Assembly: GCF_025527015.1 (NCBI RefSeq)
Contig: NZ_JAODIM010000042.1
Location: forward strand, 496,001-560,000
Direction of reading: 5' to 3'
DNA length: 64,000 nt
Source: Winslowiella arboricola
GTDB taxonomy: Bacteria > Pseudomonadota > Gammaproteobacteria > Enterobacterales > Enterobacteriaceae
This document shows positions 34,350-46,082 of this stretch, piece by piece (positions within the stretch are counted from its first letter, which is position 1; every line of letters starts with the position of its first letter). Made by a program: the position numbers and the translations under genes. Below the pieces are notes generated by a model. It was not told the DNA's origin. It saw nothing but the letters and a program-made list of their open reading frames with translations, and ran no database searches.

Positions 34350-35135
34350 TTACTTTCCTGGCATCTCGGTCAGGAGGTTGGATAGTAAATCAAACACTTC
34401 ACTGAACAAATGTTCGCAGAAGGGGGCCAGCAGCGGCATCATGATGCCGAGGGTCAAAATTCCAATCGATAAGGTAATAGGGAAGCCAATGGCGAAAACC
34501 GATAGCTGTGGTGAAACACGGTTTAACAAACCCAGTGCCATATTTAAGGTGAGCAGCAAAGTGATAAGTGGTAACGCTAACATCATGCCATTAAGGAAAA
34601 TTAATCCACCGGCTTTGGTCAGGGCCAGAAAGGCATTCGCGTTAAGCGGATCGCCGCCTATCGGCAGGGTATGAAAACTGTCCGCCAGCAACGAAATCAA
34701 CCATAAGTGCCCGTTGAAGGTGAGAAACAGCAGCATCGCCAGCATATCGAGAAAACGCGCCAGCACCGGCATATTCAGACGGCTACCCGGATCAAAGAAG
34801 GTCGCAAATGAAATTCCCATCTGTAAACCAATCACTTCCCCGGCGGTACGCACCGCAGCAAAAGCAAACTGCATGGTTAAGCCAAGGGCAATGCCAATCA
34901 GCATCTGCTGGATCAACAGCCAGAACCCACCGACGGAAAACAGCGTGACGTCAGTTGGCGGCAGGGTTGGCACCAGCAGCCAGGTGATCATTGCTGCAAG
35001 GCCGACTTTCACTTTACGGTTTACCGAACGCTCACTGAGGATCGGCGCGGTGGCAATCAGGGCCAGAATACGTACCATTGGCCAGAAGAATTGACCGATC
35101 CAGGTGAGCAGCTGACTGCTATCGAAGGTCAGCAT
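34350..35135 (-). CDS. fliR: FliR, flagellar export gate protein
   Basis: A 261-residue membrane protein of the type III export gate, which with FliP and FliQ forms the FliPQR channel. Typical stretches are [14 protein letters not shown] and [16 protein letters not shown]. The start overlaps the fliQ stop by one base (TAATG). Last gene of the fliF-to-fliR unit. Confidence 0.93.
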   Translation of the reverse strand: MLTFDSSQLLTWIGQFFWPMVRILALIATAPILSERSVNRKVKVGLAAMITWLLVPTLPPTDVTLFSVGGFWLLIQQMLIGIALGLTMQFAFAAVRTAGEVIGLQMGISFATFFDPGSRLNMPVLARFLDMLAMLLFLTFNGHLWLISLLADSFHTLPIGGDPLNANAFLALTKAGGLIFLNGMMLALPLITLLLTLNMALGLLNRVSPQLSVFAIGFPITLSIGILTLGIMMPLLAPFCEHLFSEVFDLLSNLLTEMPGK

Positions 35136-35404
35136 TAGCCGATGATGTAAGGCAGGTTGCTAAACAGGGTGCGCATATAGTCCAGCACCAGGCTCAGCAT
35201 CCACGGACCAGCGATCACCACGGTAGACGCCACGGCGAGGATTTTCGGAATAAAAGAGAGGGTCTGTTCGTTAACCTGGGTCGCCGCCTGTAACAGGCTA
35301 ATCAGCAAACCGCTAATTAACGCTGCCAGCAGCAGCGGGGCAGCCAGTGCCAGCGCCACTTTCATCGCCTCCTGGCCGAGGACCATTACCGATTCAGGTG
35401 TCAT
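35135..35404 (-). CDS. fliQ: FliQ, flagellar export gate protein
   Basis: An 89-residue protein with two transmembrane helices ([37 protein letters not shown]), the FliQ length and pattern ([13 protein letters not shown]). GGAAAA serves as ribosome site. Unlike most genes of this operon it does not overlap its upstream neighbour: a 47-bp gap to fliP contains a palindromic repeat. Confidence 0.93.
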   Translation of the reverse strand: MTPESVMVLGQEAMKVALALAAPLLLAALISGLLISLLQAATQVNEQTLSFIPKILAVASTVVIAGPWMLSLVLDYMRTLFSNLPYIIG

Positions 35405-35426
35405 ATTGTGTTTTCCAGGTATTTCG

Positions 35427-35450
35427 TAGGGGCGGCGTTATCGCCGCCCG
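35427..35450. repeat. palindromic repeat inside the flagellar operon
   Basis: TAGGGGCGGCGTTATCGCCGCCCG, the same module as at 19570-19590, sits between the fliP stop (35452-35454) and the fliQ start (35404). In the fliP-fliQ mRNA it would form a stable GC-rich hairpin (GGGCGGCG / CGCCGCCC). Confidence 0.85.
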
Positions 35451-35451
35451 C

Positions 35452-36192
35452 TCAGGAGTAGAAACTCTGCGCCAGCGAGCTGACCAGCAGTTGCCAGCCA
35501 TCGACCAGCACAAACAGCATCAGCTTAAAGGGCAGGGCGATGCTTGCCGGTGGCACCATCATCATTCCCAGCGCCATCAGTACGCTGGCGACCACTAAAT
35601 CGATAATCAAAAACGGAATAAATACCGTAAAACCAATCTGGAACGCGGTTTTCAGCTCGCTGGTCACATAAGCGGGCAGCAAGATACGCATCGGTACGGC
35701 TTCCGGGCCGGCAATCGGCGGCGTATTCGCCAGACGGGCAAATAACGCCAGATCAGCTTCACGGGTCTGACGCAGCATAAATTCACGTAGCGGCTGCGCA
35801 CCTTTGTCGATCGCCACTTCCATGCTGATCTTATCCTCGCTAAAAGGCAGATAAGCATCCTGATAAATTTTGTCGAACACCGGCGCCATAATAAAAAAGG
35901 TCAGAAACAGCGCCAGGCCGAGCATCACCTGGTTAGGTGGCGCCGACGGCGTGCCGAGGGCGTTACGTAACAGACCAAAGACGATGATGATGCGGGTAAA
36001 GCTGGTCATCATCAGCAGCATGGCCGGTAAAAAAGTCAGCGAGGTAATAAATACCAGCGTCTGCACCGGCAGTGACCAGCTCTGACCGCCGTTGGCCAGT
36101 GGTTTACTCACCAGACCGGGTAATTGTGCGTGAACCTCAGGAACCAGCACCAGCAGCAGCAGGGGCAACAGGGTTAACAGGCGACGAATCAT
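35452..36192 (-). CDS. fliP: FliP, flagellar export gate protein
   Basis: A 246-residue membrane protein with a cleavable signal peptide (ending near HAQLPG) and four transmembrane helices. The FliP signatures [28 protein letters not shown] and [15 protein letters not shown] appear in the frame. Start overlaps the fliO stop by 4 bases (ATGA). Confidence 0.94.
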   Translation of the reverse strand: MIRRLLTLLPLLLLVLVPEVHAQLPGLVSKPLANGGQSWSLPVQTLVFITSLTFLPAMLLMMTSFTRIIIVFGLLRNALGTPSAPPNQVMLGLALFLTFFIMAPVFDKIYQDAYLPFSEDKISMEVAIDKGAQPLREFMLRQTREADLALFARLANTPPIAGPEAVPMRILLPAYVTSELKTAFQIGFTVFIPFLIIDLVVASVLMALGMMMVPPASIALPFKLMLFVLVDGWQLLVSSLAQSFYS

Positions 36193-36584
36193 TGCGGTTT
36201 TCCCGGGCGTTTGGTCAGCGTCTGCAACATCTGGCGGAAATCAACTTTGGCCGCGGGCATCGGATTTTCGTCCTCGTCCTTTGGCGGCAGCGTATGCAGA
36301 TGCGTAATAGTTTGTGCAGTTACACCCAGCACCAGCCGCGCATCGTCAACATCGACAATCACCACGCGTTCACGCTGGCCGACACTGACACTGGCGCTGA
36401 TATTCAGCGACTGCGAACCCACCTTTTTCGGTGCAAAACCAAAACGGCGCGCCAGCCAGGCGCAGAGCAGGATCAGTAAGACGATAAACGCCAGTACTGA
36501 ACTGACCTGGGTCAGCACAGAACCCGCAGATGTTGCGGGTTGAGTTGAAGGAATCTGTTGAAGCTGCTGGGTGCTGCTTTTCAT
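36189..36584 (-). CDS. fliO: FliO, export gate assembly factor
   Basis: A 131-residue protein with one transmembrane helix ([21 protein letters not shown], about 28-48) and a basic cytoplasmic tail, the usual FliO layout. It helps assemble the FliP ring. Directly abuts fliN. Confidence 0.9.
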   Translation of the reverse strand: MKSSTQQLQQIPSTQPATSAGSVLTQVSSVLAFIVLLILLCAWLARRFGFAPKKVGSQSLNISASVSVGQRERVVIVDVDDARLVLGVTAQTITHLHTLPPKDEDENPMPAAKVDFRQMLQTLTKRPGKPQ

Positions 36585-36992
36585 TTAACGGCTCAGTCGA
36601 CGCATACGTTCAGACGGGGTAATGATGTCGGTAATACGTACGCCGTATTTATCCGCCACTACCACTACTTCACCCTGGGCAATCAGGTAACCGTTGATCA
36701 GGATATCCAGCGGCTCACCGGCCAGGCCATCCAGCGCCACCACGGAACCCTGCGACAGGCGCAGCAGCTCTTTGATGGTCATCTTGGTGCGGCCCAGCTC
36801 AACGGTGAGCTTGACCGGAATATCCATAATCAGGTCGATGTCCTGCATTGAACTGACAACATCGTTGCTTTCCAGCGACTTAAACACCGACTCCGGTGAT
36901 GGCGCGCTGGATGACGACGCCTGCTCGTTCATCGCTTCAGCCCACAGATCGTCCGCGGACCCGTTATCGTCGGACGGTTTATTGTCAGTCAT
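36585..36992 (-). CDS. fliN: FliN, flagellar switch protein
   Basis: A 135-residue C-ring protein. The C-terminal SpoA domain (about 55-130) reads VKLTVELGRTKMTIKELL and IDILINGYLIAQGEVVVV. The start overlaps fliM by 8 bp. It works with FliM and FliG in torque switching and docks FliH. Confidence 0.93.
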   Translation of the reverse strand: MTDNKPSDDNGSADDLWAEAMNEQASSSSAPSPESVFKSLESNDVVSSMQDIDLIMDIPVKLTVELGRTKMTIKELLRLSQGSVVALDGLAGEPLDILINGYLIAQGEVVVVADKYGVRITDIITPSERMRRLSR

Positions 36993-37992
36993 GGGGCTGT
37001 TCCTCGTTCAGCGAATTCAAAATCGGGTTAATCAAATGTTCTACACGCAGCGCATATTGGCCATTCAGCGTGCCATATTGACTGGTTAATACCGGCACGC
37101 CATCGACGTGCGCAATAATTCGGTCGGGCTTTTCAATCGGCAGCACATCACCGGGTTGCAGCTTCAGAATGCGCGAGATCTGCAGTGAGACGTCGGCAAA
37201 ATTGGCTACCAGTTCCAGTTCTGAGTGCTGCACCTGCTTCACCAGCGTCTGACGCCAGCTTTGATCTTCCTGACGCGAGTTCTCCAGCGGCGGGTTAACC
37301 AGCAGTTCGCGCAGCGGTTCAATCATGCTGAACGGAATACAGATATTGAATTCGCCGATCAGGTTGCCAATTTCCACCTGGAAGGGGGTGGTGACCACGA
37401 TATCGTTCGGTGACGTGGTGATATTGGTGAACTTAACCTGCATCTCCGAACGCACATACTCAACGTCGAGCGGATAAATCGCCTTCCATGCGTCACTGTA
37501 GCTCTCCAGCGCCAGTTTCAGCATGCGACGAATCACTCGCTGTTCGGTATGGGTAAATTCGCGGCCTTCAACTTTAGTCGGGAAGCGACCATCACCACCA
37601 AACAGGTTATCCACCGCGATAAATACCAGTCCTGGCGAGAACACAAACAGCGCCGTACCGCGTAAAGGTTTCAGATGTATCAGGTTAAGGTTAGTCGGTA
37701 CTGGCAGGTTGCGGGCAAATTCATGGTAAGGCTGAATCTTAATGCCGCCAACGCTGATATCCGGGCTACGACGTAACAGGTTAAATAACCCCATACGAAA
37801 TGCACGCGCAAAGCGCTCATTGATAATTTCCAGCGCCTGCAAACGCTCGCGCACCACGCGACGCTGGGTATTGGGATCGTAAGGACGAATATCGCTTTCG
37901 CCCTTATTTTTAATATTTTCGTCTTCCGCGCTGTCGCTGTCGCCGTTAAGCAGCGCATCGATCTCAGCCTGGGAAAGAATGCTATCGCCCAT
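36985..37992 (-). CDS. fliM: FliM, flagellar switch protein
   Basis: A 335-residue C-ring protein. The N-terminal CheY-P binding segment DSILSQAEIDALLNG is intact, then comes the CheC-like middle domain and the C-terminal SpoA domain. Four bases separate it from fliL. Confidence 0.94.
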   Translation of the reverse strand: MGDSILSQAEIDALLNGDSDSAEDENIKNKGESDIRPYDPNTQRRVVRERLQALEIINERFARAFRMGLFNLLRRSPDISVGGIKIQPYHEFARNLPVPTNLNLIHLKPLRGTALFVFSPGLVFIAVDNLFGGDGRFPTKVEGREFTHTEQRVIRRMLKLALESYSDAWKAIYPLDVEYVRSEMQVKFTNITTSPNDIVVTTPFQVEIGNLIGEFNICIPFSMIEPLRELLVNPPLENSRQEDQSWRQTLVKQVQHSELELVANFADVSLQISRILKLQPGDVLPIEKPDRIIAHVDGVPVLTSQYGTLNGQYALRVEHLINPILNSLNEEQPHD

Positions 37993-37996
37993 CGAC

Positions 37997-38482
37997 TTAC
38001 CTCAAAATGAAGGCAGTAAACAGTACGTCGTTTACCACCTGCGGTGGTTGACCTTTCACCAGCGGAGGCGCCAGCACCTGTTTGATCTGCGTCATCAGAT
38101 CCTGTTTACCCTGTTCAACCGCCAGCGCCGTAGCGTTCTGACGAGACAGCAGTAACAGCAAACGACTGCGGACCTCAGGCAGATAGTCGTTCATGCGACG
38201 ACGGGTCTCCTCATCGGGCACACGCAGGGTAAAGCCTACGTACAGCACGCGATCGGTATCGTTGTCAGCATTGACCAGGTTAACCGTAAAAGTATCAAGA
38301 GCTAAAAATATAGGCGCGGCCGGCGGTTCCTGCTTTTCAGCAGCATCAGCTGTTCCAGCCGGTTTATGCATCATGCGCCACACTGCGTAGCCACCTGCAC
38401 TACAAGCGGCCAGTGTTACGACCAGTAACAGCGGGATCATAAATGAACGTTTGCGGCCTTTGGCTTTCGCGTTATCAGACAT
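37997..38482 (-). CDS. fliL: FliL, basal-body associated protein
   Basis: A 161-residue inner-membrane protein. A basic N terminus (KAKGRKRS) precedes one transmembrane helix (about 15-35), and a periplasmic domain ends near AFILR. It supports motor torque and stator stability. Confidence 0.92.
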   Translation of the reverse strand: MSDNAKAKGRKRSFMIPLLLVVTLAACSAGGYAVWRMMHKPAGTADAAEKQEPPAAPIFLALDTFTVNLVNADNDTDRVLYVGFTLRVPDEETRRRMNDYLPEVRSRLLLLLSRQNATALAVEQGKQDLMTQIKQVLAPPLVKGQPPQVVNDVLFTAFILR

Positions 38483-38613
38483 GTTGCAATAACTTCCTGT
38501 GAATTATTTGAGCGACGCCAGCCGGCGAGCCAGGTCAGATTATGCCGCGTCTCTCGCCGTTCAATGGCGGGAAAAGACACGCGTTTTGCTACTACCTTCT
38601 GCGTTTGTTGCTA

Positions 38614-39915
38614 TCAGGCGAAAATATCGACGGCATTACTGCCTGCCGCGCGCGCCTGCAAAGCGGCCGGAACGGCGATTGGCGTTATTTCGCTATCGTT
38701 GTCCATTGCCTGGGCAAAACTGCCATGACCGCCATCACGCCGCGATTCCTGCTGACCACTGAACGACTGGCTCTGTGGGAAGGCATCGCTGCTGACGTTA
38801 GTCTGTCCGAGGTTGATACCGCTCTCCGCCAGCGCAGTGCGCAGTTGCGGCAGGGCGGCTTCAAGCGCGGCGCGCACCTGGCTGTGCCCGGAAACCATAT
38901 TCAGCTGCGCCTGGTCGTTATCCAGTTTCAGACTGATTTGAATACTGCCAAGATCCTGTGGATGCAGGCGTAACTCAGCGGTCTGCTGACCATTACGGCT
39001 AAACATCAGTACCTGCTGGCTTAACGCCTGCTGCCACTCCGGGCTACCAAGCTGTGAATTCAGCTGTGGCGTGGCCGGTGTCAGACTGGTGGCTGATGCG
39101 GTCGGCGTGGTAGTCACCATGCTGGCACTGGAGACCACTGCGCTCAGATTAACGCTGCTGGCCTGTTGTGGACTCTGATCCAGCGGCTCCTCTTTAGTGA
39201 AGCTGCTTAATGCCTGCTGGAAGGCGCTGCTGGCCGATGTGTCGGTTGCTGTCTGATTATTACTGCTGTTAGCACTGAACAGGCTGTGCAGCGCAGTCGC
39301 CGGGTTTTTGCCATCAGTGGCGCTGCTGGTGGTCAGCGGGGTTGTCGCACTGTTGCTGACATCATCGCCAGCCGCAGTTTTCGCGCTCAGGCTGCTCAGC
39401 GCCGCCGCCAGCACGCCGTTTTTATCCGCGCTACCGCCAGTGCCAGTACCGGTTCCGCTACCGATCAGCGCACTCTGCGCAGCGGCAGGGGCGGTGGCCA
39501 GTTGTTGCACCGGCGCCTGTGGCAGCATGGCAAACAGAGCCTGTAACGTCTGCATGTCACTGTCACTTAAGTCCGTTGCGGCTAACTTATCTTTATCATC
39601 GGCGGATTTACTGTTGCCTTTAACATTTTCGGTCTGCAACAAGGCATTTAAGGTCTCCGGTTTATCCAGCGCCGCCATCAGCTCGCTCAGTTCGGTCACC
39701 GGCTGCTGCTGGCCTTTGGCTTCGCCTTTACCCAGCTGTGCGCTGGCGACCGCGGTGCCGCCTGATTGCTGCGCCAGGGTCAGAAGGCGATTGCCCAGCA
39801 GGGTTAAAAATTCTTTTGGCGTATCGCCAGCGGCCAGCAGGCTTTCGCCACTGGTTGAGGTATCTGTGCTGGTGTCAGAGGTGACTGAAGTGGGAAGTGT
39901 TGGCAGCGTTATCAT
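38614..39915 (-). CDS. fliK: FliK, hook-length control protein
   Basis: A 433-residue secreted molecular ruler. The long Ser/Thr/Gln/Ala-rich N-terminal and middle part is low-complexity; the conserved C-terminal domain (about 320-400) contains [19 protein letters not shown]. It stops hook export and switches FlhB specificity. Start overlaps the fliJ stop by 4 bases. The 131-bp gap to fliL shows no gene. Confidence 0.92.
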   Translation of the reverse strand: MITLPTLPTSVTSDTSTDTSTSGESLLAAGDTPKEFLTLLGNRLLTLAQQSGGTAVASAQLGKGEAKGQQQPVTELSELMAALDKPETLNALLQTENVKGNSKSADDKDKLAATDLSDSDMQTLQALFAMLPQAPVQQLATAPAAAQSALIGSGTGTGTGGSADKNGVLAAALSSLSAKTAAGDDVSNSATTPLTTSSATDGKNPATALHSLFSANSSNNQTATDTSASSAFQQALSSFTKEEPLDQSPQQASSVNLSAVVSSASMVTTTPTASATSLTPATPQLNSQLGSPEWQQALSQQVLMFSRNGQQTAELRLHPQDLGSIQISLKLDNDQAQLNMVSGHSQVRAALEAALPQLRTALAESGINLGQTNVSSDAFPQSQSFSGQQESRRDGGHGSFAQAMDNDSEITPIAVPAALQARAAGSNAVDIFA

Positions 39916-40358
39916 TCGCCTTTCCTCAATGATGCCCGTTGGGCAAATTCATCCATCCGTTTCTGATCGAGACGGTTTTCTTGTAGCAATTCGTTAGCTT
40001 CGGCACGCGCCTGCAGCGTTTCGTAGGCATGCAGCCGCTGCTGTTTGTTGCGCCACAGCTGTAAAGCCTGTTCCAGTTTGAGGTTCCACTGCGCCAGTTG
40101 ATTACGATGCTGCTCAATGGCTTTTTCCAGCGTCAGAATAAACTGGTGATAGTTATGCCAGCGGGTGCTGGCGATACCGCCCGACATATCGGTATTTAAT
40201 TTATTGCGATATTCATCCTGATAGTTGAGCAGCATGGAGAGCTGTTCGTCAGCCTGCTTGTGCGCGCGGCGCACATCGCCCAGCTGCACGGCGGCTTTCT
40301 CGACGTCTTTTTGTGCCAGGTCGCGCAGCGTCTCTATCGGTGTATTCTGTTTCGCCAT
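39912..40358 (-). CDS. fliJ: FliJ, flagellar export chaperone
   Basis: A 148-residue coiled-coil protein (long heptad-rich helices through residues 10-140) that binds the FliI ATPase ring and FlhA. It lies 33 bp after fliI. Confidence 0.9.
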   Translation of the reverse strand: MAKQNTPIETLRDLAQKDVEKAAVQLGDVRRAHKQADEQLSMLLNYQDEYRNKLNTDMSGGIASTRWHNYHQFILTLEKAIEQHRNQLAQWNLKLEQALQLWRNKQQRLHAYETLQARAEANELLQENRLDQKRMDEFAQRASLRKGE

Positions 40359-40391
40359 GCTGGTCTCAACGGATGTTATCTGCGGTTGTTA

Positions 40392-41753
40392 TTAACCGAA
40401 AATGGCCTGCAGATGCAGGCTGGCGTCATCATATTGACTGCGCTCAAAAATGCCCTGTTGCAGGAACGCTTCCAGTTCCGGATAGAGCTTAATCGCTCTG
40501 TCCAGCGTCGGATCGCTCCCGGCGGCATAGGCGCCGACACTGACCAGATCGCGGTTGCGCTGGTAGCTCGACAACAACTGTTTAAATTGCCTTACGCGGG
40601 CATAATGTGTTTCGTCGATTAACGAGGTCATTGCACGGCTAATCGAGGCTTCGATATCAATCGCCGGATAATGACCGGCTTCCGCCAGGCGACGTGATAA
40701 CACAATATGGCCATCAAGGATGGCGCGCGCCGAGTCGGCAATCGGGTCCTGCTGATCATCGCCTTCGGTGAGGACGGTGTAAAAAGCGGTGATCGATCCG
40801 CCACCGTCAATACCGTTACCGGCGCGCTCAACCAGCGCCGGCAGTTTGGCAAACACCGAAGGTGGATAGCCTTTGGTTGCCGGTGGCTCGCCAATTGCCA
40901 GCGCAATTTCACGCTGCGCCATCGCATAACGCGTCAGGGAGTCCATAATCAGCAGCACATGCTGACCGCGATCGCGGAAATCTTCGGCGATACGCGTGGC
41001 ATAGGCGGCACCCTGCATACGCAGCAGGGGAGAGACGTCGGCGGGCGCGGCAATCACCACCGCACGGGAACGCCCCTCAACCCCAAGAATATTTTCAATA
41101 AAGTCTTTTACTTCACGGCCACGCTCACCGATCAGCCCGACCACAATCACATCCGCTTTGGTGTAGCGCGCCATCATGCCGAGCAGCACGCTTTTACCGA
41201 CGCCGGAACCGGCGAACAGTCCCATACGCTGACCACGGCCAACAGTAAGCAGGGCGTTAATCGCCCGCACACCGGTATCCAGCACATCGGTAATTGGCGT
41301 GCGCTGCAACGGGTTAAACGGTGGCGTGATAAGCGGGGCGCGATAGCCGGTGTCCGGTGCCGGCAAACCATCCAGCGGACGACCTGCGCCATCCAGCACG
41401 CGACCCAGCAGTTCTGGTCCCAGCAGCAGCTGTTTACCGCTGTGCTGGTTATCACCAACCACGCGGGCGTATACGCGCGCGCCGGGCAGAATGCCTTCGA
41501 CTTCTTCCAGCGGCATCAGAAACAGCCGTTGACCGTTAAAACCCACCACTTCGCTTTCCACTTCGGAAACGTCGTTGCCGTCATGACGTTCAATAACGCA
41601 AGTCGCGCCCAGTGGCAGTTGCAGGCCGGTCGCTTCCAGTACCAGACCGGTGGCACGTACCAGACGGCCATAGCGGCGTACTGCAGGGACCTGGGCCATA
41701 CGCTGCTCGAAGGAGTCAAGCGTGCCAAGCCAGCGTGAAAGACGTGTTGTCAT
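40392..41753 (-). CDS. fliI: FliI, flagellar export ATPase
   Basis: About 453 residues, an F1-beta-like ATPase. Walker A is [15 protein letters not shown] and Walker [13 protein letters not shown]. The ATG at 41753 overlaps the fliH stop (TAATG); a longer frame to 41783 would begin within fliH and is not needed. It unfolds and primes export substrates. Confidence 0.94.
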   Translation of the reverse strand: MTTRLSRWLGTLDSFEQRMAQVPAVRRYGRLVRATGLVLEATGLQLPLGATCVIERHDGNDVSEVESEVVGFNGQRLFLMPLEEVEGILPGARVYARVVGDNQHSGKQLLLGPELLGRVLDGAGRPLDGLPAPDTGYRAPLITPPFNPLQRTPITDVLDTGVRAINALLTVGRGQRMGLFAGSGVGKSVLLGMMARYTKADVIVVGLIGERGREVKDFIENILGVEGRSRAVVIAAPADVSPLLRMQGAAYATRIAEDFRDRGQHVLLIMDSLTRYAMAQREIALAIGEPPATKGYPPSVFAKLPALVERAGNGIDGGGSITAFYTVLTEGDDQQDPIADSARAILDGHIVLSRRLAEAGHYPAIDIEASISRAMTSLIDETHYARVRQFKQLLSSYQRNRDLVSVGAYAAGSDPTLDRAIKLYPELEAFLQQGIFERSQYDDASLHLQAIFG

Positions 41754-42454
41754 TACAATTCTCCCGGTGCGGCCAGGCGGCATAACTCATGCCAGCGGGT
41801 GGCAATGCTGGCATCAAGATCGCCATCTTCCGCACTGACTTTACAGCCACCTGGATGCAGCGAGCTGTCAGCCAGCAAACGCCAGCCATGCAGATCCAGC
41901 GTCGCGCCCAGCGTCTGCTCAACGCGCTGTAAATCGTCCGGATGCACGCGCAGCTGCGGCTTGCCGCTAAACATCGGCTCCTGCTGAATCATCTGCTGGA
42001 TCTGACGCAGCAGGGCAGTGCCGTCGACGGCGGTGGCCTGGCCAATTACCGTACGCGCAGCTTCCAGCGCCATCTGCATCAGGCGCGCAGCGATCACGCT
42101 GTCGAGCGCTTCCAGCGTATGCTGGAATTCGGCAACCAGCTGCTGCATACGCGCCTGCAATGGCGCCTGCTGCTGCTGGGCTTCAGCCAGACCCTGTTGA
42201 AAACCCGCTTCATAGCCAGCCTGCTGGCCTTCACTTAAGCCTTTTTTATGCCCTTCGGCGTAGCCCAGATTCTGCGCTTCACTGCGGATCTGCGCCTGTA
42301 ACATTTCCAGCTGGCTCTGCTGTTCATCGGCTTCATCGATATCGTCGGTAGCCATCTGTGGCAGCACAAACTCTTCGATTAACGGCTTCTCTGGCTGCGC
42401 TAAATCATCAGGCTGCCAGGCTTTCCACGGCCGGGAAGAAAAGGCATCAGACAT
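41753..42454 (-). CDS. fliH: FliH, regulator of the export ATPase
   Basis: About 233 residues. A long glycine/glutamine-rich helical stretch ([17 protein letters not shown] repeats; [19 protein letters not shown] visible near 95-115) precedes the C-terminal FliI-binding domain. The start [13 protein letters not shown] at 42454 fits the family and overlaps fliG by 8 bp. Confidence 0.91.
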   Translation of the reverse strand: MSDAFSSRPWKAWQPDDLAQPEKPLIEEFVLPQMATDDIDEADEQQSQLEMLQAQIRSEAQNLGYAEGHKKGLSEGQQAGYEAGFQQGLAEAQQQQAPLQARMQQLVAEFQHTLEALDSVIAARLMQMALEAARTVIGQATAVDGTALLRQIQQMIQQEPMFSGKPQLRVHPDDLQRVEQTLGATLDLHGWRLLADSSLHPGGCKVSAEDGDLDASIATRWHELCRLAAPGEL

Positions 42455-43439
42455 AAGTTTCCTCGCCGCCGCCAATGACCATCTCGCCGCTTTCCGCCAG
42501 ACGACGAACAATCAGCAGGATCGCTTTCTGTTCGTTTTCCACTGCGGACATACGGACCGGACCACGGTTGGCCAGGTCGTCGCGCAGGATATCGGCTGCA
42601 CGGGCAGACATGTTCTTGAGGAACTTCTCGCGCAGCGGCTGTTCGGAACCTTTCAGTGCGACCAGCAACTGCTCGGACTCCACTTCCTGCAACAGGCGCT
42701 GGATACTGCGGTCGTCCACTTCCACCAGGTTTTCGAACAGGAACATTTCGTCGATAATTTTCTGTGCCAGCTCGCCATCGAATTCGCGTACCGCTTCGAT
42801 AACCGCTTCTTCCTGCTGCGTTTTCATCAGGTTGATAATCTCGGCTGCGGTTCTTACGCCGCCCATCTTCGCGCGCTTGAGGTTCTGGCCATCGAGCAGG
42901 CCGTTCAGCACTTCTGTCAGTTCCGCCAGCGCCGCTGGCTGTACTCCGCCGAAGGTGGCGATACGCAGCATCACATCGTGACGCAGACGATCGTCGAACT
43001 GCGCCAGAATATCGGCCGCCTGACCACGTTTCAGATGCACCAGAATGGTGGCGATGATTTGCGGATGCTCGTCGCGAATCAGATCTGCCGCCGCCTGCGG
43101 TTCCATAAAGTTCAGCGTTTCCATGCCGGTCGTGGTTTCGCGGGTTTCGAGAATGTCCTCCAGCAGGGTGGCGGCACGCTCTTCACCCAGCGCTTTGGTC
43201 AGCACCGAACGCAGGTAATCATTTGAGTTGAGGCTCAGCGCCGCATACTGCTCAGCATCGGATTCGAACTCACGCAGCACGTCAGTCAGCTGTTTGTGCG
43301 ACACCTGCTTCATATTGGCCATCGCCGCACTCAGATGCTGCACTTCGCGGGTGCCAAGGTGTTTAAACACCTCAGCTGCGCGCTCTTCGCCAATTGTCAT
43401 CATCAGGATGGCGCTTTTTTCAGTACCGGTCAGACTCAT
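42447..43439 (-). CDS. fliG: FliG, flagellar motor switch protein
   Basis: A 330-residue rotor protein of three armadillo-like domains. The EHPQ motif ([12 protein letters not shown]) near 125 and the C-terminal torque helix with charged residues ([20 protein letters not shown]) are intact. Start overlaps the fliF stop by 4 bases (ATGA). Confidence 0.95.
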   Translation of the reverse strand: MSLTGTEKSAILMMTIGEERAAEVFKHLGTREVQHLSAAMANMKQVSHKQLTDVLREFESDAEQYAALSLNSNDYLRSVLTKALGEERAATLLEDILETRETTTGMETLNFMEPQAAADLIRDEHPQIIATILVHLKRGQAADILAQFDDRLRHDVMLRIATFGGVQPAALAELTEVLNGLLDGQNLKRAKMGGVRTAAEIINLMKTQQEEAVIEAVREFDGELAQKIIDEMFLFENLVEVDDRSIQRLLQEVESEQLLVALKGSEQPLREKFLKNMSARAADILRDDLANRGPVRMSAVENEQKAILLIVRRLAESGEMVIGGGEETYV

Positions 43440-45157
43440 AGTTCGTTACTCATCCATTGGCGAATAACCAGGGCCACCACACGCGGGTCGTTTTCAGACA
43501 TATCGCGAATACGTTGGCTCAGGACCTCAGCGCTCATACGATGCTGAGACTTACGTTCCTGGTCCTGCTCATCTTTACTGAGCGAGACCTTATAATCTTC
43601 TTCCTCTGGCTGCAGGGCTTTGGCAGCGGCAGCTTCTTCGGCGGCTTTCTCCAGCTTCTGCTTACGTACCAGGTGCGGACGAACCAGTTTGCGATAGAGG
43701 ACAAAGGCGACCAGCGCAATCAGCAACCAGCGTCCGGCGGTCATCAGCTGTTCAAAGAACGACTGTTGTTGCCAGAACGGCAGTTCACCCGCGCTAACAT
43801 CACTCTGGGTAAACGGTGAGTTGACGACGTTGACGCTATCACCGCGATCGGTGGAGAAGCCCATTGCTTCACGCGTCAGGTCTTCAATCTGCTTAATCTG
43901 CTGCTCATTAAGCGCGATCTCTTTGCCTTTATCGTCGGCGCGGTAGTTCACTACCACAGCCACCGACAGGCGTTTAACGTTGCCGACATTCATCCTGGTG
44001 TGCAGGATGGTGCGGTCGACTTCGTAGTTAGTGGTGTCATCCTTACGGGTGTTCGACGGCAGAGTACGCGCGCTGTTAGCGTTGGCGGTTGCCGCAGCGT
44101 TTGCGTTATTCGCGTTGTTGCCATTCGCGTTAGCCGCGCCGTTCGCGCCTGCCGTGGTGTTCTCGGTTGAAATCGGAGCGGTATTCGCCGGCGCCGGTTG
44201 ATTCGATAACGCCCCTGGTACACCACCTGCACTCTGTCCACCCAGCTGCTCGCTGACGCTGCTCTGACGAGAGCGAATCGCGGAGTTACGCGGGTCGGTA
44301 TTCGGTTTGTACTGCTCGTCGGTCTGCTCACGGCTGTCGAAATCAATCTGCGCGGTAACCTGAGCGTGAACGTTAGCCTGGCCGACAATCGGACCCAGAA
44401 TCGCTTCAATACGCTGCTGGTAACGGCTTTCAACGTCGGTGGTGTATTTCAGCTGTGCATCGTTCAGGTCACGGCCTGCAGCTTCAGCACGGGTCAGCAG
44501 ACGTCCGGCCTGGTCGACCACCGTCACGTTGCCTGGCGGTAAGCCGGCGACGCTGCTGGAGACCATATGTACCACGGCGCTGATCTGGCCTTCATCGAGC
44601 GCACGGCCCGGCTGCAGGTTCAGCGTAACGGAAGCAGAAGGTGACTTTTGCTCACGGACAAATAAGGTCGGTTTTGGCATCGCCAGATGGACGCGTGCGG
44701 TTTTGACCGGACCAAAGGTTTCGATGGTGCGGGCCAGCTCGCCTTCAAGAGCGCGCTGATAGTTAACCTGTTCACTGAACTGGCTGATACCGAACTTCTC
44801 TTTATCCAGCAGTTCAAAGCCAACTGCGCCGCCTTTCGGCAAACCCTGTTGCGCCAGGCGCAGACGCAGTTCGTGAACTTTCTCTGCTGGCACCATTAAC
44901 GCGCCGCCGTTTTCTTCAAAACGATAAGGGACGTTCATCTGGGTTAACTGCGTAACAATTGCGCCACCGTCTTCGTCGGTGAGGTTGTTATAAAGGACAC
45001 GATAATCTGGCGCTTTCGCCCACAGAACCATGGCAATGACCACCGCGATAACAAACGCGGAGGCAATAATTAAAGGAATGCGAGGGTTTGCGCGCAGGCG
45101 AACCAAAAGGTCACTAAAGCCTTTCTTTTCTGCTGAATCCTGTGTGGTAGCATTCAT
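43436..45157 (-). CDS. fliF: FliF, MS-ring protein
   Basis: About 573 residues. TM1 is near 30-50, the periplasmic ring-building motifs follow, an Asn/Ala-rich linker lies near 330-370 (AANANGNNANNANAAATANA), TM2 is near 455-475 and the C-terminal FliG-binding tail comes last. ATG at 45157 has AGGA 7 bases upstream and starts [13 protein letters not shown]; the longer frame lacks a ribosome site. First gene of the minus-strand operon, divergent from fliE. Confidence 0.94.
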   Translation of the reverse strand: MNATTQDSAEKKGFSDLLVRLRANPRIPLIIASAFVIAVVIAMVLWAKAPDYRVLYNNLTDEDGGAIVTQLTQMNVPYRFEENGGALMVPAEKVHELRLRLAQQGLPKGGAVGFELLDKEKFGISQFSEQVNYQRALEGELARTIETFGPVKTARVHLAMPKPTLFVREQKSPSASVTLNLQPGRALDEGQISAVVHMVSSSVAGLPPGNVTVVDQAGRLLTRAEAAGRDLNDAQLKYTTDVESRYQQRIEAILGPIVGQANVHAQVTAQIDFDSREQTDEQYKPNTDPRNSAIRSRQSSVSEQLGGQSAGGVPGALSNQPAPANTAPISTENTTAGANGAANANGNNANNANAAATANANSARTLPSNTRKDDTTNYEVDRTILHTRMNVGNVKRLSVAVVVNYRADDKGKEIALNEQQIKQIEDLTREAMGFSTDRGDSVNVVNSPFTQSDVSAGELPFWQQQSFFEQLMTAGRWLLIALVAFVLYRKLVRPHLVRKQKLEKAAEEAAAAKALQPEEEDYKVSLSKDEQDQERKSQHRMSAEVLSQRIRDMSENDPRVVALVIRQWMSNEL

Positions 45158-45401
45158 GACCGGTTCCTGCCTGACAGTTGACCTGACGGTTTCACGTTGT
45201 GTGGTAGCAAAACTGACTCCCTGATGCGGCTTGCAATAAATAAAGTTCCACCTCAATGGATTGCCATTATTTTCTGAATCGTAAAATTCGATGGGTGAAT
45301 AAGCTGTGTTTTTTGCTGCTATTTAGGGGCTTTGTCTTATTGACACTGTGATAAGTTTGCAGACATCAAAAAATCACCATCATCTATACCGGGGTAAAAA
45401 G

Positions 45402-45713
45402 ATGGCAATTCAGGGTATTGAAAGTGTTGTTCAGCAGATGCAGACCGCGATGTTACAGGCCAGCAATCAAAGCAGTGACAGCACCTCGCATGCAGATTTC
45501 GCCGGTCAGTTAAAAGCGGCATTAGGTAAAATCAGTGAAACGCAGAATGCGGCTCGCAGCCAGGCTCAGGACTTCGAAATGGGTAAACCCGGTGTGGCGC
45601 TAAATGATGTGATGGTCGATCTGCAGAAATCCTCGATTTCAATGCAGATGGGTATCCAGGTGCGTAATAAACTGGTGTCGGCGTATCAGGACATTATGAA
45701 TATGCAGGTGTAG
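45402..45713 (+). CDS. fliE: FliE, hook-basal body adaptor
   Basis: A 103-residue protein ([14 protein letters not shown]; the C-terminal end reads [14 protein letters not shown]) that links the MS ring to the rod. The start at 45402 follows GGGGT. It is transcribed divergently from fliF; the 244-bp gap between them should hold the class 2 (FlhDC) promoters, though no clear FlhDC site could be read. Confidence 0.93.
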   Translation: MAIQGIESVVQQMQTAMLQASNQSSDSTSHADFAGQLKAALGKISETQNAARSQAQDFEMGKPGVALNDVMVDLQKSSISMQMGIQVRNKLVSAYQDIMNMQV

Positions 45714-45914
45714 TGGGTATCAGCTAACACTATTGGGGGTAACATCTGTGCCCCCGGCTCTGCTCTCTTTATCTGCTTTTCCTCCTCGTCTTGCCTGACA
45801 TATCTTTGGTAACCTTGACAAAAAAGTGATTCATTGGTGGCAATGCTGGTGATAAAATAGCTTTTAACGATGCGAGGATGGTTTACAACACGATAAGTTC
45901 AGGGAGAAGAGCAT

Positions 45915-46082
45915 ATGGAACAAAGAATCACCCAGCTTGAGATGGATATTGCGATAATCAAAGCCAACTACTGCACTAAAGCTGACCTGCACGAAGAGAT
46001 TAACAAGCAGACCAAATGGATCGCGTCGATCATTATTGGCACCGCCGGTCTGACCGTGGCGCTGGCTAAACTGCTGTTCTGA
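45915..46082 (+). CDS. 55-residue XhlA-like membrane peptide
   Basis: The frame starts MEQRITQLEMDIAIIKANY, has a charged coiled-coil-like first half, then KQTKWIASIIIGTAGLTVAL as one transmembrane helix and ends AKLLF. This is the layout of XhlA-type haemolysin/holin helper peptides. GGGAG precedes the ATG. It lies between fliE and cheV, where E. coli has nothing similar. The antisense frame at 45864-46103 is a shadow. Function not established. Confidence 0.7.
   Translation: MEQRITQLEMDIAIIKANYCTKADLHEEINKQTKWIASIIIGTAGLTVALAKLLF

Noticed and set aside
40707..41738. 343-codon frame antisense to fliI
   Set aside because: It lies wholly within fliI on the other strand, is His/Gln/Arg-rich in the manner of antisense shadows, and fliI is unmistakable.
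45865..45896. possible FliA promoter before the XhlA-like gene (TAAC ... CACGATAA)
   Set aside because: The spacing is 20 bp instead of 15 and the -10 has two mismatches.
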